A stretch of 61,201 nt of DNA from Nocardioides sp. (GTDB lineage Bacteria; Actinomycetota; Actinomycetes; Propionibacteriales; Nocardioidaceae), in NCBI RefSeq assembly GCF_004803405.1, contig NZ_SSXI01000312.1:1-61201 (forward strand), given 5' to 3'. The notes below the pieces were generated by a model. The model saw only the letters and a program-made list of their open reading frames with translations. It was not told the origin of the DNA and did not search any database. Numbering within the stretch: position 1 is the stretch's first letter; every line of letters starts with the position of its first letter. This document shows positions 55,223 to 61,201 of this stretch, in pieces. A program made the position numbers and the translations under genes.

Positions 55223-55351
55223 TCAGTTACAGGGAGCGCCCTCACAGCAGGGCCTGATGTAACCGCAGCCGTCGCAACGCTCGTGAGAGGTTTCCCAGCG
55301 CATCAGGGTGTCGCAGTTCGGGCAAGGCTCCGTCAGATCGGCCACCGCCAC
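55223..55351 (-). CDS. Small zinc-ribbon protein, antisense within the conjugation operon
   Basis: The minus-strand frame encodes about 42 residues with the pattern CPNCDTLMRWETSHERCDGC, then GYIRPCCEGAPCN. Two CxxC pairs plus a CC-x4-C end form a convincing zinc-ribbon. The start is uncertain: GTG at 55351 or 55345; longer versions reach 55444. It runs opposite to all neighbours and is convergent with the 54-aa gene (6-bp gap). Confidence 0.5.
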   Translation of the reverse strand: MAVADLTEPCPNCDTLMRWETSHERCDGCGYIRPCCEGAPCN

Positions 55352-55443
55352 AGGGTAGGTCGACCACCGACCGCCGCCACGGGCGACACGGCGGACTCCC
55401 CCGCGTACCTCGTCGATGAGAAGCCATCGACCGAGGAGCGCCA

Positions 55444-55851
55444 ATGCCTAGTTTCAACGACCCGGTCGCCGACGCTGACGAACTCCGGGAAGCAGTCCGC
55501 GGCCTCGCCCACGCGACACGCACAATCGACGATCCGACATCGATCTACGCAGTTCTGGGTTCCATCAGCTCCGCCCTCGCGTCGCTGAGCCAGTCGCTGC
55601 ACCAGCTCGGCGAGTTCCACGACGGGCCGACTCGCAAACAGGCATGGATGAACGGCGATGCCAACGCCGGGCGCGCAGCCTCGTACAGGGAGTCCTGGGA
55701 GCTTCATCGAGCCGCCGAGATGATCCACCAGGTCGCCGAATGCGTAGACCGGGCGCACGAGATCGAGTCGACGATCGCCTACGACATCCGCGACTACCCG
55801 TCATTCGCACCGGTTCAGCGCTCACCGCACCAGCCAGGGATGTCGCTGTGA
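55444..55851 (+). CDS. Hypothetical helical protein in the conjugation operon
   Basis: A 135-residue soluble, all-helical protein with ADELREAVRGLAHATRTIDD, ISSALASLSQSLHQLGEFHD and ELHRAAEMIHQVAECVDRAH. It has no membrane segment or known motif. Its stop overlaps the GTG start of the VirB4-like gene by 4 bp, so it is translated with it and may be a partner of that ATPase. Confidence 0.72.
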   Translation: MPSFNDPVADADELREAVRGLAHATRTIDDPTSIYAVLGSISSALASLSQSLHQLGEFHDGPTRKQAWMNGDANAGRAASYRESWELHRAAEMIHQVAECVDRAHEIESTIAYDIRDYPSFAPVQRSPHQPGMSL

Positions 55852-57338
55852 CCGGCTGGCAAGACGGGCGCCTCCACTCTGCCGTCCTCGTCTCGCCAGG
55901 CCGGGAACGGCGGCACGATCGCAAGCTCCGCAAGGCGGCCGCGCGAGAGCTCCTGTCCGCCGACCGCGAATCCCGGCGTACAGAAGCGACGCGCAAGGCC
56001 GAGGAGCTGTCTGCAGAGAAGCGGGCGACCGTGACGCTCCCCCGCGCCGGTGAATCTGGACCCGCCGCACTGCGGACGCCCGGACGATTCCGCGTGCCAC
56101 GCCATCAGGACACCTCGGCGACATTGGCGGGCGCCTACCCCTTCCTCGCCGAAGGCGGTCTGGGCAGCGAGGGCGTTTTCGTCGGCCAGGACCTGTACTC
56201 CGGCAGCTCGTTCGTCTACGACCCCTGGATCCTCTACGCCCGCGGCCTCATCACCGCGCCGAACCTCGTCCTCGCCGGCATCGTCGGTTCTGGCAAGTCT
56301 TGCCTCGCCAAGAGTCTCTACACGCGATCCATCCCCTTCGGCCGCCGGGTGTACGTGCCCGGCGACCCCAAGGGCGAGCACACCGCGGTCGCTGAGGCCG
56401 TGGGTGGGCGAGCCATCGCGCTCGGCCACGGGATGCCCAACCGCCTCAACCCGCTCGATGACGGCCACCGCCCCTCTGGTCTCGACGACGCTCAATGGGC
56501 CAGCCAGATCGCCTCCCGCCGCCGCGACCTCGTCGGCGCGCTAGCCGAGACCGTGCTCGACCGCCGCCTCAGCCCGCTGGAACACACAGCGGTGGACATC
56601 GCGATCGACCGCACGGTCCGTAGCGCCGACGTACCCGTGCTCCCGATGGTCGTCGACAGGCTGCTGGCACCCGACCGCACTGATGACCCGGATGGACGTC
56701 TCAGCGAGGATGGGCGACTCGTCGGGCATGCCCTGCGTCGGCTTGTCGCGGGCGACCTCGCCGGACTCTTCGACGGTCCGTCCACGGTGACGTTCGACCC
56801 GACGCTCCCGATGATCTCGCTCGACCTCTCCCGCGTCACTGAGAACGCGACCCTCATCTCGGTCCTGATGACCTGCGCGTCGGCGTGGATGGAGTCAGCT
56901 CTCCTGGATCCCGCGGGCGGCCAGCGCTGGGTCGTGTACGACGAGGCATGGCGGCTCATGTCGCATCCCGCCCTGCTGCGACGGATGGACGCCCACTGGC
57001 GACTCGCTCGCCACTACGGCATCGCGAACATGCTGATCTTCCACAAGCTCACCGACCTCGACAACGTCGGCGACCAGGGCTCAGCAATGCGCGCGCTGGC
57101 GTCCTCTCTCCTGGCCAACGCCGAGACCCGGATCGTCTACCGCCAAGAGTCCGACCAGCTCGGCTCGACCGCGACGTCTCTTGGATTGACCGGGACCGAG
57201 CAGTCGCTCCTGCCGACGCTTGGCACCGGCCAGGGCTTGTGGCGCATCAAGAGCCGCTCATTCGTTGTCCAACATCAGCTGCATCCGGCCGAGCTCGCAT
57301 TGTTCGACACCACGGGCCGGATGAATGCGGCAGGTTAG
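55848..57338 (+). CDS. VirB4/TraC-like conjugation ATPase
   Basis: A 496-residue P-loop ATPase. Walker A is GIVGSGKS (144-151, Lys150), then PGDPKGEH. Walker B is RWVVYDEAWRLM (Asp365, Glu366), followed by FHKLTDLDN (sensor region) and ANAETRIVYRQESDQL. It has the C-terminal HerA/VirB4-like domain but lacks the N-terminal VirB3/VirB4 part, which the SCO6880 gene supplies. It energises assembly of the transfer channel. GTG at 55848 overlaps the preceding stop by 4 bp; the earlier open region is noise across that gene. It is the last gene of the rightward operon. Confidence 0.88.
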   Translation: MTGWQDGRLHSAVLVSPGRERRHDRKLRKAAARELLSADRESRRTEATRKAEELSAEKRATVTLPRAGESGPAALRTPGRFRVPRHQDTSATLAGAYPFLAEGGLGSEGVFVGQDLYSGSSFVYDPWILYARGLITAPNLVLAGIVGSGKSCLAKSLYTRSIPFGRRVYVPGDPKGEHTAVAEAVGGRAIALGHGMPNRLNPLDDGHRPSGLDDAQWASQIASRRRDLVGALAETVLDRRLSPLEHTAVDIAIDRTVRSADVPVLPMVVDRLLAPDRTDDPDGRLSEDGRLVGHALRRLVAGDLAGLFDGPSTVTFDPTLPMISLDLSRVTENATLISVLMTCASAWMESALLDPAGGQRWVVYDEAWRLMSHPALLRRMDAHWRLARHYGIANMLIFHKLTDLDNVGDQGSAMRALASSLLANAETRIVYRQESDQLGSTATSLGLTGTEQSLLPTLGTGQGLWRIKSRSFVVQHQLHPAELALFDTTGRMNAAG

Positions 57339-57369
57339 AAGTTCCCATGAATACTGACGCTTTCGCCGG

Positions 57370-57417
57370 GAACCTGAGCGTGCTCGCCGTAGTGAGCCCA
57401 TGTGGGCGCTCAGGTTC
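57370..57417. terminator. Inverted repeat between convergent operons
   Basis: gaacctgagcg at 57370-57380 and its exact complement at 57407-57417 form an 11-bp stem around a 26-nt loop that contains further short pairing. It lies in the 110-bp gap between the VirB4-like gene (plus) and the YjdF-like gene (minus), where a two-way terminator is expected. An element boundary site is the alternative. Confidence 0.45.
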
Positions 57418-57448
57418 GCTGAACCCAGCACCTCCGCCGATTCCGCCG

Positions 57449-58114
57449 TCAGGCCTGGCGGTACCGCGCTGCGGACTCGACCGTGCTGCGGAGTTCCAGT
57501 TGCGGAGCGGCCGCAGTCAGTTTCCCTTGCCTCCAGAGCGTGTACAGGGTCGCGGCTGCGGTGATGGCACCCAGGACGCCCAAGCCCAGGTCGCCAAGGG
57601 TGTCGGCGTAGGCGAAGTGGCGCTCGGAGGAGCCGCTGATGAAGGCGAAGTACTCACCGATCTCCCATGCGATGGCGCCGGTCGCGCCGATGGCCAGGGC
57701 ACGCTCGAGCACGCTGAGGAAGGTCGACGAGCGGTGCATGGTCAGCAGGATCACGGCGGCGGCGAGGAGGCCGGTGTTCATGAAGTGCATCCAGTCGTCG
57801 AACCAGACGACGGTGTCGTAGAGGTTCATTCGGTTGCCGAGGATGTCGGTGAAGCAGGTGATGGTGACCAGGAAGTCAGCCAGCCACGGGAACGAGGCTC
57901 GTTCCTTCCAGAACAGCACCCAGATCGCTGGCACCGTGAACGCCAGCATCGGGTAGACGACGGCTCGCACACCCGCGGCTTTGTCCCGCATGTGACTGGC
58001 GTCGGGGAACAGCAGAGCGAAGACGAGCAGCAGGATCAGCCCCGCCTTTGCCGAGATGTTGGCCGTTCTCATGAGAGGCGGTATTGGGTAGCGCGCTACG
58101 ACCAGCTCGGTCAT
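57449..58114 (-). CDS. YjdF/DUF2238-like membrane protein
   Basis: A 221-residue polytopic protein with about six helices. It has the family pattern WFDDWMHFMNTGLLAAAVIL and AIAWEIGEYFAFISG, followed by YADTLGDLGLGVLGAITAAA. The conserved Asp-Asp-x-x-His and Asp residues sit at helix ends, as in DUF2238/YjdF proteins of unknown function. The gene is convergent with the conjugation operon and 69 bp downstream of the CNNM-type gene on the same strand, so those two may share a transcript. Confidence 0.78.
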   Translation of the reverse strand: MTELVVARYPIPPLMRTANISAKAGLILLLVFALLFPDASHMRDKAAGVRAVVYPMLAFTVPAIWVLFWKERASFPWLADFLVTITCFTDILGNRMNLYDTVVWFDDWMHFMNTGLLAAAVILLTMHRSSTFLSVLERALAIGATGAIAWEIGEYFAFISGSSERHFAYADTLGDLGLGVLGAITAAATLYTLWRQGKLTAAAPQLELRSTVESAARYRQA

Positions 58115-58183
58115 GCGTGGCTCCTGCTCTGTTGTTCGGGGCGAGCGGGATGCCCGCAGCGCTGTGATCGTCTCATCTTGGGC

Positions 58184-59473
58184 TCATTCGGGCTGTGCGG
58201 ATGGGTGGAGGGCGATCTTGGTGATCCGGTGCCCGGCTACCTCGGTGACCTCGAGGACTGCGCCGTCCACGTCGACGGTGTCGCCCACGAGCGGGATGCG
58301 TCCCAGCCGGGCGATGACGAATCCGGCGACTGTCTCGTAGTCGCCGTCCTTGAGGGGGATGCCGGTCTCCTCGGTGAAGTCCTCGATGCTCCAGCCGGCG
58401 TCGATGCAAGCGCGGTCCTCGCCAGTGCCGACGGGCTCCTTTGCGTCGTACTCGTCGCGGATGTCCCCGATGAGCTCCTCGACGAGGTCCTCCAGGGTCA
58501 CGATGCCGTCGGTGCCCCCGTACTCGTCGACGACGACGGCGAGGTGGGTGCCCTGCTGACGCATGGTGGCGACGGAGGGCAGGACGAAATTGGTCGCTGG
58601 CAGCAGCAGCACCGGACGACGCACGTCTTTGACGAGACGGCTGTCGTCGGCGGCGATCCCGAGCAGGTCGCGCACGTGCAGGAAGCCGATCACGTCGTCG
58701 AAGCCCTCGCCCGTGATGGGGTAGCGAGAGTAGGGAAGGTCGCGTACTCGGTCCGCAGCCGCGTTCAGAGGCGTCTCTGCGCTGAGGAATGCGACGTCGC
58801 CGCGCGGGCGCATGGCCTCCTTGACCGTGGTTTCCGTGGCTTGCAGTACGTCGCGCAGGATGCGGCGTTCCTGCTCCTCCAGCGCCTCGTGGTGCGAGAC
58901 GAGCTCGCGCAGTTCGTCCTCGGACAGTTGCTCGGTTGTGGCGTGGGGGTCCCCGCCCACGAGGCGCACGACGGCATTGGTAGAGGCGGAGAGCAACCAA
59001 ATGACCGGGCGCATCACTGTGGCGAAGCGATCGAGCACTGGTGCCACGACCAGCGACAATCCTGCGGACTTCTGCAGGCCGAGGCGCTTGGGCACCAGTT
59101 CGCCGAGCACCAGGGACAGGTAGGCGATGAGCAGTGTCATCACGACCAGGGCCAGTGTCTCGGCCGTCTCGTCCCCGAGGCCGAGGACCTCGAGGTACGG
59201 CGCCAGGTCCGGCGCCAGGGTGGAGCCACCGTAGGCCGCGGAGAAGAATCCGGCGACAGTAACGCCGATCTGGACCGCTGCGAGGAAGCGGTTGGGGTCT
59301 CGCGCCACCGCTGCGACCCGTGCGCCGCGCGAGCCTTGCCGTTCAAGCTGGGTCAGCTGGCTCTCGCGGAGAGAGATCAGCGCAATCTCGGTCCCGGCAA
59401 ACACGCCGCCGACGAGGACGAACACAAGGACGAGGCCGATGTTAAGGAGGGTCTGACTGTCCATCAGGTCCAT
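58184..59473 (-). CDS. CNNM/CBS-domain family membrane protein (hemolysin C/CorC-like)
   Basis: A 429-residue protein. The N-terminal CNNM/DUF21 domain has helices with [40 protein letters not shown] and [17 protein letters not shown]. Two CBS motifs (around 200-330; [40 protein letters not shown]) and a C-terminal CorC/HlyC domain (residues about 345-425) follow. It belongs to the family linked to magnesium/cobalt transport, often called hemolysin-like. The start is ATG 59473 (or 59464), with GGGGG upstream. It is not part of the element by function. Confidence 0.88.
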   Translation of the reverse strand: MDLMDSQTLLNIGLVLVFVLVGGVFAGTEIALISLRESQLTQLERQGSRGARVAAVARDPNRFLAAVQIGVTVAGFFSAAYGGSTLAPDLAPYLEVLGLGDETAETLALVVMTLLIAYLSLVLGELVPKRLGLQKSAGLSLVVAPVLDRFATVMRPVIWLLSASTNAVVRLVGGDPHATTEQLSEDELRELVSHHEALEEQERRILRDVLQATETTVKEAMRPRGDVAFLSAETPLNAAADRVRDLPYSRYPITGEGFDDVIGFLHVRDLLGIAADDSRLVKDVRRPVLLLPATNFVLPSVATMRQQGTHLAVVVDEYGGTDGIVTLEDLVEELIGDIRDEYDAKEPVGTGEDRACIDAGWSIEDFTEETGIPLKDGDYETVAGFVIARLGRIPLVGDTVDVDGAVLEVTEVAGHRITKIALHPSAQPE

Positions 59474-59608
59474 TCACCCCCGATCCGGGTCGCGGGTGAA
59501 TGGCTGGTACTTCGAGGCGAGTCCATGCGACCAAGGATACGAACCACCAGCCGCCTCGCGACCGTCCGGGCAGTGAGCGTGCCATCTCCCCATGACCGTT
59601 GCGGGAGT

Positions 59609-61201
59609 TCAAGGTCGGGGCGCCCGGTCGCCGTCGACGGCGAGGTCGGGGTGCTCGACGGTCTTCAGATAGCGGGCGGCGCCTTCGACGCTGAGGCCGA
59701 AGAGGTCGCAGATGCGGCGTACGTCGCCGCCGGTGGCGTGGATCTCGTGCAGGATGCGGTCTTCGCGCAGCGCCTGGGGCCGAAGGGTTATCCCGCGCCA
59801 GGGGAAGCTGTGGCCGACGGCCACCAGCCGGGGCGCGGTGCGTCTGCTGACCAGCAGGTGGGGGTTGATGCAGCCCGGCCAGCGCCGGTTGCGATGGTCG
59901 AGCCAGGCCGCGAGTCGAGTGCGGACCGGCGCGGCCAAGGGGATCTGCCGATCACCGATCGTGAGCCGGCCATCGATGATGTCGGTCAGCATGACTGCTC
60001 GCAGTTGCTTTCCAGTCAGGGCGTGGAACGCGACGAGTGCGACGGCGAGTGCGACCACCGGGTCGGGATGGTTGAGCTCGGCGCGGATCACAGCGGGGTC
60101 CAGGTCGAGCGGGATGTTCCCTGCGACCGGCGTGTGCTTCATCCCGCGCATGGGGTTGGCGAAGATCAGGCGCCGGCCCTTGAGGGTCTTGAACAGCGAC
60201 CTCAACGCGAGCTCGGCAGCATGCCGTCGTCCCGGTGCCAGCGGCGCCAAGGCGTGCTCAATGTCAACGCGGGTGACCTGCGCGAAGGACTGGTAGCCGG
60301 ACGCGACCCACGCGTCAACCACGGAGACAAGGCCCAAGATCTGGACCCGGACGGTCTGGGGATCGCGGGGTACTTGTCGGGGTGCGAGTCGGGAGCCGTC
60401 GAGCATGACCTGCAGCCACAGCTCGAGGTGCTCGCGCATCAGCGGTGGCAGGCTGGAGATCTTGGCCGCGAAGTAGACCTCGACCCGGCTGGGTCGGTCC
60501 TCGACGAGCAGCTCGGCTTCGGCGAGGACGTCGATGGTGGAGATGATGTTGCCGTCGTAGCGAGGCAGCTGCATGACGTCGCTGGCGCGTATCTTCGCGG
60601 TTGGGGTCTCGCGCAGAGTCTGCAGAAGCCGCAGCGAGCGGGTCACGTCGTTGCGTTGCCGTGCCGACCAGCCGTAGCGATCTGCGTGCTCGTTGACGAT
60701 CGCGGCGCAGAAGCGAGTCAGCTCGCTGTCCTCGATCAGGACCCGTTGACGGACGGCCTCGGGGTCGGGGGCCATGTCGAACAGGGTCGGCTGGACCGGT
60801 GCCTCGTCGTCGAATCCGGTCCCGGCCGGGTAGGGCAGCCGGTTCTTGTACCGGCTCTTCCACGGCTCGCCGGCCGCCTTGCGGGCGCGGGGGCCGGGCC
60901 CGGGTGTCAGGCGTGGCGTGACGCGCTTCTTGAACAGCATGTTGGCCAAGAAGAGCTGTTGGCTGTGCCGATTGGCGCTTGCGTACTCGAGTGCCCGGCC
61001 GGGTTCTTGGGTCATCTGGGCCTGCTCGACGCACAGCCGACAAGCCCCGGAGTTCCCGATCCGCGCGAGTCGTCCGCAGAAGTCGCACACCCCTTCGGGG
61101 TAGTGGGTGCGCCACCAGCGGCACGGCCAGCAGGTCCAGTTGTAGCGCGGGTAGACACCCCAGTGAGTGTGCCAGTCTGAAATGGCCCCAGTTGGAGCCG
61201 T
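59609..61201 (-). CDS. Tyrosine recombinase-type integrase with zinc ribbon, third gene of a three-recombinase transposon (5' end outside window)
   Basis: The minus-strand frame is open from the window edge to 59609 (530 codons). The visible N-terminus has a zinc ribbon of several CxxC pairs (CWPC, CDFC, CRLC) with YNWTCWPCRWWRTHYPEGVC. After a linker come a SAM-like core-binding region and a recombinase fold with ALVAFHALTGKQLRAVMLTD, HLLVSRRTAPRLV and a C-terminal region that lacks the obvious RHxxR-Y set. This is the large zinc-ribbon member that accompanies two other tyrosine recombinases in actinobacterial transposons; the other two should lie just beyond the edge. A GTG at 61090 could start it, but the CWPC part upstream in the same frame argues for an earlier start. 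Confidence 0.8.
   Translation of the reverse strand, partial: TAPTGAISDWHTHWGVYPRYNWTCWPCRWWRTHYPEGVCDFCGRLARIGNSGACRLCVEQAQMTQEPGRALEYASANRHSQQLFLANMLFKKRVTPRLTPGPGPRARKAAGEPWKSRYKNRLPYPAGTGFDDEAPVQPTLFDMAPDPEAVRQRVLIEDSELTRFCAAIVNEHADRYGWSARQRNDVTRSLRLLQTLRETPTAKIRASDVMQLPRYDGNIISTIDVLAEAELLVEDRPSRVEVYFAAKISSLPPLMREHLELWLQVMLDGSRLAPRQVPRDPQTVRVQILGLVSVVDAWVASGYQSFAQVTRVDIEHALAPLAPGRRHAAELALRSLFKTLKGRRLIFANPMRGMKHTPVAGNIPLDLDPAVIRAELNHPDPVVALAVALVAFHALTGKQLRAVMLTDIIDGRLTIGDRQIPLAAPVRTRLAAWLDHRNRRWPGCINPHLLVSRRTAPRLVAVGHSFPWRGITLRPQALREDRILHEIHATGGDVRRICDLFGLSVEGAARYLKTVEHPDLAVDGDRAPRP

Noticed and set aside
56885..61180. A 1431-codon open frame on the plus strand
   Set aside because: It runs across the VirB4-like gene, an intergenic gap and three minus-strand genes that each show clear family motifs. 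Its translation is Asp/Gln/His-rich without domains.
1..61201. CRISPR arrays, rRNA, or long direct repeats
   Set aside because: No regularly spaced repeats, ribosomal RNA sequence or long direct repeat pair was noticed on reading both strands. Short repeats cannot be excluded without a computed self-comparison.

Overview
The window is high-GC DNA with strong G/C preference at third codon positions, many GTG starts and many ATGA/GTGA stop-start overlaps. The protein families (PucR/CdaR regulators, F420-type flavin oxidoreductase, Lsr2 C-terminal domain, SCO6880-type conjugation protein, BTAD domain) point to an actinobacterium, probably Nocardioidales-like. That placement is by gene content only. 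No rRNA, tRNA or CRISPR array was found.

Layout. (1) 1-2.5 kb is a worn left flank: the end of an unknown gene, an SDR, a SnoaL-like gene broken by deletion and frameshift, an orphan XRE regulator of the type that accompanies three-recombinase transposons, and the 3' scrap of a PucR-type regulator. (2) 2.8-20.05 kb is one long minus-strand catabolic run. In transcription order it holds SDR, thiolase, enoyl-CoA hydratase, HyuA-type and HyuB-type carboxylase subunits (the latter with a C-terminal zinc domain), acyl-CoA ligase, Zn alcohol dehydrogenase, hotdog thioesterase, acyl-CoA dehydrogenase, LLM flavin oxidoreductase, aldehyde dehydrogenase, an MHS-type transporter and an LtrA-family membrane protein. 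A GAF-PucR activator is divergent at 20.19-22.14 kb. My reading is alcohol to ketone, ATP-dependent carboxylation, CoA activation, then thiolysis and beta-oxidation. (3) 22.1-25.8 kb is a scrapyard: an IS5-family fragment that cuts off a gene start, a MarR-like tail, an intact Rossmann F420/NADP-type oxidoreductase, an aldehyde dehydrogenase reduced to its two ends, and a damaged HNH-SHOCT gene. (4) 25.9-29.2 kb carries a divergent nuclease pair: a DEDDh exonuclease-TerB-BRCT-Lsr2-HTH protein and a membrane NERD protein. An IS110 transposase dead by three in-frame stops follows.

(5) 30.9-57.3 kb is a conjugative or mobilisable island. A MobF relaxase and a small membrane protein run leftward. 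Rightward lie secreted proteins, a complete Tad-type motor and pseudopilin block (SAF/CpaB, CpaE-like, CpaF, TadB, TadC, four short tail-anchored pilin-like proteins), a LysM-BTAD fusion, then a perfect LexA/SOS box ahead of a small gene, Prim-Pol, ParB-like protein, and T4SS parts (VirB8-position protein, NlpC/P60 hydrolase, two VirB2-like proteins, VirB6/TrbL, SCO6880, VirB4 ATPase). No VirD4/TraD coupling protein and no prepilin peptidase are visible. (6) 57.4-61.2 kb returns to minus-strand genes: a YjdF-like membrane protein, a CNNM/CBS transporter-family protein, and the zinc-ribbon member of a three-recombinase transposon running off the window edge.

The most unusual points are the SOS box inside a mixed Tad/T4SS island, the five-domain exonuclease, the LysM-BTAD protein, and the carboxylase subunit fused to an acetone-carboxylase-gamma-like zinc domain.
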